DNA from: Novipirellula artificiosorum
Lineage (GTDB): Bacteria > Planctomycetota > Planctomycetia > Pirellulales > Pirellulaceae
DNA: 64,000 nucleotides
Assembly (NCBI RefSeq): GCF_007860135.1
Contig: NZ_SJPV01000008.1
Location: 144,274-208,273 of the forward strand
Reading direction: 5' to 3'
Shown: in pieces, positions 17,005 through 24,714 of the stretch
Layout of the letters: each line of letters starts with the position of its first letter
How positions within the stretch are numbered: the stretch's first letter is position 1
Translations under genes and position numbers: made by a program
The notes under the pieces: model-generated
Database searches by the model: none
Told to the model about the DNA's origin: nothing
The model's input: only the letters and a program-made list of their open reading frames with translations

Positions 17005-18159
17005 ATGCTGCTTCCTTGGGAATACGGTGTTCGCAATTTGGCCCGACGGCCGGTGCGGACGGCATTGACGCTCGTTGCTTTGTCGACGGTCGTGATGTTG
17101 GTCTTCGTTGTTGTCGGATTTATCCGCGGGCTGGAACGATCGCTGGCTGAGAGCGGTGATCGCGAGGTCGTGCTTGTGTACTCGGTCAACTCAGAAGAGA
17201 ACATTGAGAATTCGTCCATTGCTGCTCGCACTCCAACGCTGCTAACGGCAAGTCTAGACGGCACGGTCGAGCGTTTTGGTGTCATACATGTCTCCCCCGA
17301 AATGTATTTGGGAACGCGTGTGTCGACGGGACAAGGTGAAGGTGGGTTGGGCTTGGTTCGCGGTGTCACTCAAACCGCACCGCTGGTTCGCCGGTCGGTC
17401 CAGTTGATCGAGGGGAATTGGCCAGGTGAAGGCGAGGTGATGGCAGGACGATTGGCAGCTGCGAAGTTGGGCAGCCAGGATGCGGCACTGGCAATCGGCA
17501 ACCGGATCACAATGGAAGGACAAGATTGGACGATCAGCGGACGATTCGTTGCGGGGGGGGCTGCGTACGAGTCCGAACTGTGGTGCCGATTGAGCGATTT
17601 GCAAATCGCGACCCAACGCCAGGATTTGAGTTTGGTAGCGATGTTGATGTCGCCGGGAAGATCGCCTGCGGAAGCTTCGTTGTTTTGCAAAGAGCGCACG
17701 GACTTGGAACTTCGAGCGATCCGCGAAACGGATTACTATGCATCGCTTCAACAGCACTACAAACCCGTCCGACTTCTGGCTTGGTTCGTCGTCCTGCTCG
17801 TCTCGGGCGCAGGCGTGTTTGCGGGGCTGAACATGATGTATGGCGCGATTGCGGGGCGGACTCACGAGATTGCGACGTTGCAGGCAATCGGATATCGTCG
17901 CCGCGCGATCTTGATCAGCTTGATTCAAGAGGGCGTTTTGTTGGCAGCGGCCGGTTCGTTGCTTTCCGGTGCGATTGCAATCACGGTGCTCAACGGCATG
18001 GCGGTGCGATTCACCATGGGCGCATTCACAATACGAATTGACAGCACTGCAATCTTGATCGGATGCGGCGTTGGCTTGTTGCTAGGAGTCTTGGGCGCGC
18101 TGCCACCGGCGCTGAAGGCTGTTCGTGAATCGGTGGCGATCGGTTTGAAGGCAGTCTGA
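17005..18159 (+). CDS. ABC transporter permease, FtsX/MacB-like (first)
   Basis: 384 residues with the FtsX topology: one N-terminal helix (about residues 24-44, TLVALSTVVMLVFVVVGFI), a periplasmic MacB-PCD-like domain (about 45-250) and three C-terminal helices (near WFVVLLVSGAGVFAGL, LISLIQEGVLLAAAGSLL and ILIGCGVGLLLGVLGALP). The cytoplasmic stretch THEIATLQAIGYRRRAIL is the typical coupling region. It would work with the ATPase at 20434-21111 to drive a mechanotransmission exporter. A Cys-rich lipoprotein and a membrane-fusion protein separate it from the ATPase. No clear Shine-Dalgarno precedes ATG 17005. Confidence 0.88.
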   Translation: MLLPWEYGVRNLARRPVRTALTLVALSTVVMLVFVVVGFIRGLERSLAESGDREVVLVYSVNSEENIENSSIAARTPTLLTASLDGTVERFGVIHVSPEMYLGTRVSTGQGEGGLGLVRGVTQTAPLVRRSVQLIEGNWPGEGEVMAGRLAAAKLGSQDAALAIGNRITMEGQDWTISGRFVAGGAAYESELWCRLSDLQIATQRQDLSLVAMLMSPGRSPAEASLFCKERTDLELRAIRETDYYASLQQHYKPVRLLAWFVVLLVSGAGVFAGLNMMYGAIAGRTHEIATLQAIGYRRRAILISLIQEGVLLAAAGSLLSGAIAITVLNGMAVRFTMGAFTIRIDSTAILIGCGVGLLLGVLGALPPALKAVRESVAIGLKAV

Positions 18160-18185
18160 GACTCTCTCGTCGAGTGACGAGAGTC
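18160..18185. terminator. Intercistronic hairpin after the first permease
   Basis: GACTCTCTCGTC pairs with GACGAGAGTC across a GAGT loop, with a 2-nt bulge, starting at the base after the permease stop codon. No T-run follows, so it may be an mRNA processing or stability element rather than a full terminator. It shares CGAGTGACG with the hairpin at 18772-18790. Confidence 0.5.
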
Positions 18186-18235
18186 GAACAGGACGCTCAT
18201 GCTGTCCGTTTTCTCATTTACAAAGAGCGATAAAG

Positions 18236-18769
18236 ATGAAAGTATTGGCAGGAAAGATAGTATTGGTAGGAAAGGTTGCACCGTTTCTTGGTTTGGTCCT
18301 TAGCGTAATCGGGTGTGGGCAGTCGAAAAACACACAACACGCGGTCTCCCCCGAAAAGGTGTCGCGATACGTTGTTGAAGCCGAGCCAGACGGGGCCGTT
18401 GCCGTTGGAGAAGCACGGAAAACGGTGCAGGGCGAGCAGCTGATCACGTTGATTGGTACGATCGGCGGATCCTCCGAACCCTTTGTCGAAGGCCTCGCAG
18501 CTTTCACGATCGTCGACCGCAAGGTCCCCTATTGTTCAGCGGACGAGGGTTGTCCTACCCCGTGGGACTACTGTTGTACTCAGGACCAAGTCAAAGACAA
18601 CATTGCGACCGTCAAAATCGTCGATCAAGATGGCATTCCTGTTGCTGAGGACGCACGGGAATTGTTGGGCGTCATAGAACTGTCAACGGTTGTCGTCAAA
18701 GGAAAAGCCGAACGTGATGATCATGGCAACTTGACCCTCGCAGCCAGTGAAGTGTTTGTTAGGGAATAG
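18236..18769 (+). CDS. Cys-motif lipoprotein inside exporter operon
   Basis: 177 residues. The N-terminal hydrophobic stretch ends in SVIGC, a lipobox giving lipidated Cys27. The mature domain (about 40-177) looks all-beta, possibly OB-fold-like (GEQLITLIGTIGG...VIELSTVVVKGKAE). Four cysteines cluster in YCSADEGCPTPWDYCC (Cys100, 106, 113, 114), which could bind metal or form disulfides. I do not recognise a named family. It sits between a permease and the membrane-fusion protein and is bracketed by two related hairpins. A substrate-binding or metal-handling role for the exporter is inferred from position. Confidence 0.75.
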   Translation: MKVLAGKIVLVGKVAPFLGLVLSVIGCGQSKNTQHAVSPEKVSRYVVEAEPDGAVAVGEARKTVQGEQLITLIGTIGGSSEPFVEGLAAFTIVDRKVPYCSADEGCPTPWDYCCTQDQVKDNIATVKIVDQDGIPVAEDARELLGVIELSTVVVKGKAERDDHGNLTLAASEVFVRE

Positions 18770-18771
18770 CC

Positions 18772-18790
18772 GAGTGACGCGAGGTCACTC
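18772..18790. terminator. Intercistronic hairpin after the lipoprotein gene
   Basis: GAGTGAC and GTCACTC form a perfect 7-bp stem with a 5-nt loop, two bases after the lipoprotein stop codon. It contains the same CGAGTGACG as the hairpin preceding the gene. No T-tract is present. Confidence 0.5.
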
Positions 18791-18807
18791 ACAGCTTTCA
18801 ATTCACG

Positions 18808-20391
18808 ATGCTTGTTTCTCGACTCCCCCTCATGCAGAAATCGAAAATTGATCTTAGCCAACTCGCCCTGGAACGCAGTGGCTCCGCCGAATCGTCCGCT
18901 CGGACGCTACGACCCAGGCGGTGGTTTTCGCGTTACGTTTTGCCCGTCGCCATCCTGCTGGGCTTTGTTGCCTTGCTCGCTGCTGCGGGGGGCCGGCAGT
19001 GGTTACCCGCACCGTCGGTGACGGTCACGCCCGTGATCGTGAAGCGGACCTCGCTTCAACGCGCGGGAACGGCACTTTTCCAAGCCCCAGGTTGGATTGA
19101 ACCTCGCCCCACCGCGATTGCGATTGCCTCGCTGGCTCCGGGCGTGATTGAGGACCTCTTGGTAGTCGAAGGCCAATACGTTGAGGCTCAGGAACCGATC
19201 GCCCAATTGATAGCGATCGACGCGGAGTTAGAGTTAGAGCAAGCCCAGAACTTGCTCGCGATCCGTGAAGGGGAACTCAATCGTGCGAAGGCCGAATACG
19301 ATGCGGCACGGGTTCGCTTGGATAACCCGGTTCACTTGCAGGTTCAGCTCGCCGATGCGCAGAGCAGCTTGGCCAAGGCGCTCACCGAGCTAGCGAAGTT
19401 GCCGTTTCTGATTGAAGCCGCCAAAGCAAAGGACAAGTTTGCCGCTGACAACGTGGAGCGGCTGCGGGCTGCCGGAGATGCAGTCGCCGGTCGGATGCTG
19501 CTGGAATCTGAAAGTGAATATGCTGCCGCACACGCTGAAGTCCAGGAGTTGCAACAGCGCGGTCCAAATCTGAATCGCGAGACGGAGGCGTTACAGGACA
19601 AAGTCGACGCGATTGAGAAGCAATTGCGATTGTTGATTGAAGAGACACGGCAGTTGAACGAAGCCGAAGCGAAGGTCCAATCTACAACGGCATTGCGTGA
19701 CGAGGCGAAATTGAACGTGCGTAAAGCCAAATTGACATTGGATCGAAACACGATCCGGGCACCTGTGGCCGGTCGTATCTTGCGTCTCGTTGCTGCCCCC
19801 GGAATGAGAGTGATGGGACTCGATACGACCGCAGGCCAGAGTTCCAGCACGGTGGTCGAAATGTACGACCCCGCGAGATTGCAGGTGCGGGCGGACGTCC
19901 GTTTGGAGGATGTTCCGATGGTGACACGTGGCCAGCCCGTCAAGATTGAAACCGCATCCTCCAATGGCGTGATTCAGGGGCGTGTGCTGCAAGCGACCAG
20001 TTCGGCGAATATTCAGAAGAATACGTTGGAGGTGAAAGTTGAATTGATCGATCCGCCGACGACGGTGAGTCCCGAGATGTTGGTGAGCGCGACGTTCTTG
20101 GCGTTGAGAATTGAACATGCGTCGAACGAGGCAACGGAAACCGAAAGAATCTTTGTACCACAACAACTGATTCAATCTACCAGTTCAGGTGCCTTTGTGT
20201 GGATCGTCGACGGAGACCATATCGGCTGGCAACGTTCCGTTGAAAGGGGGCCGTCGAGCGGTGACGGATTGGTGGAGATCCAATCTGGTCTGAAGGTAAC
20301 GGACAAGCTGATTGCCAGCGGTATTGATCAGTTGACGTCGGGGCGCCCGGTGGTGGTGGTTGGCGACGATCAGGTATTGGGGATGAACTGA
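18808..20391 (+). CDS. HlyD/DevB-family membrane-fusion protein of ABC exporter
   Basis: 527 residues; an alternative start is ATG 18832. One N-terminal transmembrane helix (about residues 45-63) is followed by the biotinyl-lipoyl half-motif (ASLAPGVIEDLLVVEGQYVEAQEPIAQL), a long alpha-helical coiled coil (about 135-310, rich in Ala/Glu/Leu), the second lipoyl half (NTIRAPVAGRILRLVAAPGMRV) and beta-barrel domains. Such adaptors link an inner-membrane exporter to an outer-membrane channel. The stop codon is immediately followed by ATG 20392, giving tight coupling to the ATPase gene. The long hairpin suggests a large periplasmic span. Confidence 0.9.
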   Translation: MLVSRLPLMQKSKIDLSQLALERSGSAESSARTLRPRRWFSRYVLPVAILLGFVALLAAAGGRQWLPAPSVTVTPVIVKRTSLQRAGTALFQAPGWIEPRPTAIAIASLAPGVIEDLLVVEGQYVEAQEPIAQLIAIDAELELEQAQNLLAIREGELNRAKAEYDAARVRLDNPVHLQVQLADAQSSLAKALTELAKLPFLIEAAKAKDKFAADNVERLRAAGDAVAGRMLLESESEYAAAHAEVQELQQRGPNLNRETEALQDKVDAIEKQLRLLIEETRQLNEAEAKVQSTTALRDEAKLNVRKAKLTLDRNTIRAPVAGRILRLVAAPGMRVMGLDTTAGQSSSTVVEMYDPARLQVRADVRLEDVPMVTRGQPVKIETASSNGVIQGRVLQATSSANIQKNTLEVKVELIDPPTTVSPEMLVSATFLALRIEHASNEATETERIFVPQQLIQSTSSGAFVWIVDGDHIGWQRSVERGPSSGDGLVEIQSGLKVTDKLIASGIDQLTSGRPVVVVGDDQVLGMN

Positions 20392-20433
20392 ATGGCGATC
20401 GCGGACCAAAATCGAAAAACAGAGGAGCAAGGC

Positions 20434-21111
20434 ATGGCATTGGTCGAACTTCGCGGCGTTTGCAAACGTTTCTGCAAAGGCGACGAGACCATCACGCCGC
20501 TGGACGAGGTTGATTTGGACATTGACGCGGGTGAATTCGTGTCACTGATGGGACCGAGTGGCACCGGAAAAAGTACGCTACTGAATTTGGTCAGCGGCAT
20601 TGACCAACCGGATTCAGGAACGATCACGGTCGCCGGTACCGTCGTGACGCAATTGTCGCGCGGCAAGCTTGCCGATTGGCGGGCTGCGAACCTTGGCTAC
20701 ATCTTTCAGACACATCACCTGATTCCCGTGCTGACGGCTTACGAAAACATCGAGTTACCGACGCTCTTGTTGAAATTGACATCGGCGCAGCGTCAGCAAC
20801 GTGTTGAACTGGCACTCGAAGCCGTTGGATTGTGCGACCGAGCCAATCACTATCCGCGGCAGCTTTCTGGTGGACAAGAGCAACGTGTCGGAATCGCTCG
20901 TGCGATTGTTGCGCACCCGAAGATTGTCGTAGCGGACGAACCGACCGGCAGTCTGGATGCCGAGACGAGCGAGCAAGTGCAGGACTTATTGCAGCGTCTC
21001 AACAAGGAACTCGACATTGCCTTCTTGATGGTCACGCACGATCGCGACGTCGCGAGCATCGCAACGCGTCAGTTAACGCTGGATCGCGGAAAGTTCATAG
21101 AAACACGATGA
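20434..21111 (+). CDS. ABC transporter ATPase, LolD/MacB type
   Basis: 225 residues from ATG 20434, preferred because AGAGGAG lies 6 bases upstream and the domain begins at once; ATG 20392 would add 14 residues and directly abuts the previous stop. Walker A GPSGTGKS (40-47), signature LSGGQEQ (144-150), Walker B/D-loop VVADEPTGSLD (165-175) and switch His202 are all present. It powers the flanking FtsX-type permeases. Its stop overlaps the start of the second permease by ATGA, indicating translational coupling. Confidence 0.93.
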   Translation: MALVELRGVCKRFCKGDETITPLDEVDLDIDAGEFVSLMGPSGTGKSTLLNLVSGIDQPDSGTITVAGTVVTQLSRGKLADWRAANLGYIFQTHHLIPVLTAYENIELPTLLLKLTSAQRQQRVELALEAVGLCDRANHYPRQLSGGQEQRVGIARAIVAHPKIVVADEPTGSLDAETSEQVQDLLQRLNKELDIAFLMVTHDRDVASIATRQLTLDRGKFIETR

Positions 21112-22241
21112 TCAAATACGTTCTCCGCACGCTCTGGCGTCATCGCACGCGTACGCTGTTGACCCTGACGGGCACCGCGGTGGCGATGTTCGTCTATTGC
21201 CTTGTGGGTTCGGTGCAAGAAGGATTGCATCGGCTAACAACAGGTGTCGACGCCGATCGCAGTTTGATCGTCTTTCAGGAAAACAGATTCTGTCCGACCA
21301 GCAGTCGTTTACCCGAAGACTATGCCCGAAAAATCAAGAACGTGCCGGGTGTTCGTGAGGTGATGCCGATTCAGGTGTGGACAAACAATTGCCGAGCAAG
21401 TCTTGATATCGTTGTTTTCAACGGAGCGAACCCCGAACAAATCCAGAAGACCCGGCCCCTCAAGCTAACGTCTGGCGATTGGAAACGGTTTTCCTCGCAA
21501 CGAGATGCGGCGATCGTTGGTCGCAATGTGGCACAACGGCGTGGGCTAAGAAGCGGCGACACCTTTTCGATCGGGGACATCTCGGTCCAGGTTGCAGGCA
21601 TTTTTGAGTCGATGGTCCCTTCGGAAGAAAACTTGATTTACACTCACCTCGCGTTTTTGCAATACACGCAGGGACTTGACGCCGCAGGACGCGTCACGCA
21701 GCATGAAGTGTACTTAACGCATGATGCCGATGCCGATCGTGTTGCTGCGGAGATCGACGAAGCCTTGCGAGCAGGATCGGTGGCCACCAAAACGCGTCGT
21801 AAAGGTGCGTTCCAAGCGAGTACGCTGGCTGACCTGGTTGATCTGATCGGCTTTGCTCATTGGCTCGGCTATGCCTGCGTGGGGCTGGTCCTGTCCTTGG
21901 TCGCGACCACGACAGTGATGAGTGTTCAAGATCGGATCAAAGAGTACGCGGTGCTCCAAACCATCGGTGTCCGACCGCTGCATACGATGGGTTTGGTGTT
22001 GGCGGAAAGTACCTTGCTGAGTCTGGCGGGCGGTGTGTTTGGAACCGCACTTGCAATGAGCATGTTGTCGCTCGGCGGTTTTGCGATGGGTGCCGAAGGA
22101 GCGACGATCGCCTTTCGCCCTTCGGTTAGCCTCACCATGTCGGCCACGATCGTATCGCTCATCGTAGGTGTCATGTCTGGATTGGCGCCGGCAATCCAAG
22201 CCGCAACGGTTCCGATCGTCGACGCACTTCGACAGCCGTGA
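21108..22241 (+). CDS. ABC transporter permease, FtsX/MacB-like (second)
   Basis: 377 residues. The start is ATG 21108, overlapping the ATPase stop by 4 bases (ATGA); an open frame extends upstream within the ATPase gene but encodes no family-like sequence. N-terminal helix LLTLTGTAVAMFVYCLVGSV, a periplasmic domain with FCPTSSRLP and NNCRASLD, then three helices near LGYACVGLVLSLVATTTV, GLVLAESTLLSLAGGVFGTA and MSATIVSLIVGVMSGLAPAI. DRIKEYAVLQTIGVRPLH is the coupling region. With the permease at 17005 it gives two different permeases for one ATPase, suggesting a heterodimeric exporter of the Mac/Dev type. Substrate unknown. Confidence 0.9.
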   Translation: MIKYVLRTLWRHRTRTLLTLTGTAVAMFVYCLVGSVQEGLHRLTTGVDADRSLIVFQENRFCPTSSRLPEDYARKIKNVPGVREVMPIQVWTNNCRASLDIVVFNGANPEQIQKTRPLKLTSGDWKRFSSQRDAAIVGRNVAQRRGLRSGDTFSIGDISVQVAGIFESMVPSEENLIYTHLAFLQYTQGLDAAGRVTQHEVYLTHDADADRVAAEIDEALRAGSVATKTRRKGAFQASTLADLVDLIGFAHWLGYACVGLVLSLVATTTVMSVQDRIKEYAVLQTIGVRPLHTMGLVLAESTLLSLAGGVFGTALAMSMLSLGGFAMGAEGATIAFRPSVSLTMSATIVSLIVGVMSGLAPAIQAATVPIVDALRQP

Positions 22242-22386
22242 AGAAAAACCAGATGGGACGATTTGCATGGACAACCTGCCGGCTCGCAGCGGGTAGAATA
22301 AAAGTCTCGGGACATCGAGTGCATTGCAGAGCAGGCTCGTTCAGCGTTTGCTAACCTTTTGAATCATCGGAAACCAGGAGAATACA

Positions 22387-23925
22387 TTGCGTCCTGAAAC
22401 AATCGATTCGCAACCACGTCGGCAGTTTCTCCGCACCCTTTCGGCCGCCGGCGCCGCGGTGTCACTCCAGCAATTCGGTTTTCTTCGTCGCCTTCCACAA
22501 GTGTCTGCGTCAGAAACACAGCTTGCCCCCAACGCCGTTCAGTTTTCAGCGGACATTGAACCGCTGGTCCGACTACTCGAAGAGACACCTCGCGACCGGA
22601 TCGTCAGCGTGTTCGCGGCGAAAATTCAATCCGGCACGAGTTATCGCGAGATTTTAACGGCGCTGCTGTTGGCCGGGGTCCGAAACGTCCAGCCGCGACC
22701 GAGTGTGGGTTTCAAGTTTCATGCGGTCTTGGTGGTTAACTCCGCTCATCTGGCCAGCCTTGCTGCACCCGACGGGGATCGATGGCTGCCAATTTTCTGG
22801 GCATTGGACTACTTCAAATCGTCGCAGGCTCAGGACGAACGTGAAGGTGACTGGACCCTGGCGGCGGTTGACGAATCAAGGCTTCCACCTTCCCATCGAG
22901 CCCGTCAAGCTTTTCGTGAGGCAATGGACGCTTGGGATGTTGAGGCAGCAGATGTCGCCGTGGCATCACTTTGTCGGTCCGCGAGCGCGTCGGCTGTGTT
23001 TGACTTGATGGCCCACTATGGATGCCGCGACTATCGCAGTATCGGACACAAGGCCATCTACGTGGCCAATGCCTTCCGAACGCTGCAGTGCATCGGTTGG
23101 CGTTACAGTGAACCGGTGCTGCGGTCGCTCGCCTATGCACTGCTGAACCACAGCGGTGAACCCAACCCGGCGACCAGCGACCTCGCCGCCGATGCGGCCT
23201 GGAAAGTCACCCAGGCGAAAATCGATGCCCTCGACGAGCAAGCGGACGGTGGTCGTGTTGATTCGGCAGCGACCTTGTCGTTGCTGGATACACTCCGGAC
23301 TGCCACACCCAGCGAAGCCGTCGCGGCAACGGTGGAATTGTTATCACGCGGCGTCGCATCGCAGTCGATCAGCGACGCTCTCTTTTTGTCTGCCGCAGAG
23401 ATGCTGTCGCAGCAACCCGGCATCATCTCGTTGCACGCCGCCACGACGACGAATGCGATGCAATTCGCTTATCGCACTGCCCACGAAGAACCAACACGCC
23501 GCGAGTTGATGCTGCAAAACGCAGCTTTCATTCCCCATTTCCGAAAATCCATGGAGTCACGCGGCGAAGTCGGCCTGGCACGAATCGATGCCACGGTCGA
23601 AGAAACGCCGCAACAGACACCACTTGATGTCGATGAAATCTTCACCCTCGTTTCGACGAACCGTAATCAGGCAGCGTCGGCCATGCGATACTATTTGAAC
23701 GCCGAGGGACGTCCAGAAAGGTTGATCAACGCGGCGCAGCGGCTTGTTTTCCTGAAGGGAACCGATTCACACGACTACAAATTTAGCTCGGCAGCGCTCG
23801 AAGATTACTACGCCGTCTCGCCACCCTTTCGCAACGCCTATTTGGCGAGCGCCGCTCACCTTTTGCACGGCAGCGAAGATCGCGACAATGGTTTGATTGC
23901 GCAAGTCCGGAGTGCATTGGAGTAG
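22387..23925 (+). CDS. Tat-exported protein of unknown function
   Basis: 512 residues, starting at TTG 22387 with AGGAG 6 bases upstream. The N-terminus PRRQFLRTLSAAGAAVSL is a twin-arginine-type signal. The mature part is predicted largely helical with HEAT-like features (REILTALLLAGVRNVQ, AIYVANAFRTLQCIGW). Conserved-looking histidines occur in GFKFHAVLVVNSAH and YRSIGHKAIY. I do not recognise a named family. Same strand as the exporter operon but 145 bp downstream, so probably a separate unit. It converges on the ecotin gene. The histidines could form a metal or active site; this is a guess. Confidence 0.7.
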   Translation: MRPETIDSQPRRQFLRTLSAAGAAVSLQQFGFLRRLPQVSASETQLAPNAVQFSADIEPLVRLLEETPRDRIVSVFAAKIQSGTSYREILTALLLAGVRNVQPRPSVGFKFHAVLVVNSAHLASLAAPDGDRWLPIFWALDYFKSSQAQDEREGDWTLAAVDESRLPPSHRARQAFREAMDAWDVEAADVAVASLCRSASASAVFDLMAHYGCRDYRSIGHKAIYVANAFRTLQCIGWRYSEPVLRSLAYALLNHSGEPNPATSDLAADAAWKVTQAKIDALDEQADGGRVDSAATLSLLDTLRTATPSEAVAATVELLSRGVASQSISDALFLSAAEMLSQQPGIISLHAATTTNAMQFAYRTAHEEPTRRELMLQNAAFIPHFRKSMESRGEVGLARIDATVEETPQQTPLDVDEIFTLVSTNRNQAASAMRYYLNAEGRPERLINAAQRLVFLKGTDSHDYKFSSAALEDYYAVSPPFRNAYLASAAHLLHGSEDRDNGLIAQVRSALE

Positions 23926-23939
23926 GTTGTTGGCGAAGG

Positions 23940-23975
23940 AGCCAAGCGTACCGAAATAGTGGTCGTACCTTGGCT
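23940..23975. terminator. Hairpin between convergent genes
   Basis: AGCCAAGcGTAC pairs with GTACcTTGGCT, followed on the plus strand by a pyrimidine/T-rich stretch (TTTCTCGTTTTC). It lies 15 bp after the stop of the plus-strand gene and before the ecotin stop. A terminator for the plus-strand gene is the best reading. Confidence 0.55.
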
Positions 23976-24036
23976 TTCTCGTTTTCTTGCGGTTTTCGTT
24001 TTTGTCCCCGAACAACGCATCCTGTGCGTCAGCAAG

Positions 24037-24540
24037 CTAGCCCTCTGGGACGGCTTCCGTTTTCTCGGGGGCCGTCCAAATGCGATAGCGAACGTTTCCA
24101 TCCTTCGGAACATAGATAACCACAGGAATTCGACTGTTGTAGGGGATCATTTTCGACGTCGAAACAAATTGCTTGCTGCGAGGTGTGCCTGGTGGTACCG
24201 CCATCAGCGTTGAAGCCGCGGGTCCAAAACTTGTAACTTCGTAATAGGTGAACCCCCAACCTTCGAGCGGTCTTGCTTCAATCGTTGCACCCAAGCGGAC
24301 CTGGTTGACGCCGTCGGTCAGCATGTCCTTGCCAACGAAAATTTCTACTCGAAAGTTGCCTTCCTCGTCTCGTTCCTTGTGCGGCAGCTGGAGCACGTAT
24401 CGCAAACCACCCTGCTTGGCAGGCGGAAAAGCCTTTAAGTTTTGGTGGTCCTCGGCACAAGCAGCCGAAACGGGCAAGCAGAGCAATGCTGTGCAGAAAA
24501 TTGTAAAGACTTGTCTCATGTTTTTATCCGAATGAATCAC
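24037..24540 (-). CDS. Ecotin-family serine protease inhibitor
   Basis: 167 residues from GTG 24540, which has GGGAG 6 bases upstream; ATG 24519 is the alternative, directly before a signal peptide (VFTIFCTALLCLPVSAACA). The mature part follows E. coli ecotin throughout: RVEIFVG, PLEGWGFTYYEV, ASTLMAVPPG, QFVSTSKMIPYNSRIPVVIY and VRYRIW. Ecotin is a periplasmic dimer inhibiting trypsin-like proteases. The reactive loop reads S-T-L-M where E. coli has S-T-M-M, so P1 is Leu112. Both cysteines of the E. coli disulfide are replaced together (Gly/Val near 77 and Val115). It stands alone, convergent with the unknown Tat protein. Confidence 0.9.
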   Translation of the reverse strand: MIHSDKNMRQVFTIFCTALLCLPVSAACAEDHQNLKAFPPAKQGGLRYVLQLPHKERDEEGNFRVEIFVGKDMLTDGVNQVRLGATIEARPLEGWGFTYYEVTSFGPAASTLMAVPPGTPRSKQFVSTSKMIPYNSRIPVVIYVPKDGNVRYRIWTAPEKTEAVPEG

Positions 24541-24714
24541 GGGGATCTCCCAGGGAATGGGCGGTTGAATACGTTTCGATGATTACACTTGCTCGTGTCA
24601 GCAGCATGGGAACGTCGCTCCCACCCCAAGAAGACGACTTTGACGAAAGCAGCGCCGACCTTATCCTATCGCGTCAAAAGGGCCCTACGACACGCTTGTC
24701 AGCGCTCCGCTGCA

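Noticed and set aside
20832..21107. N-terminal extension of the second permease
   Set aside because: It lies inside the ATPase gene; the ATGA overlap at 21108 and the permease-like sequence from there define the start.
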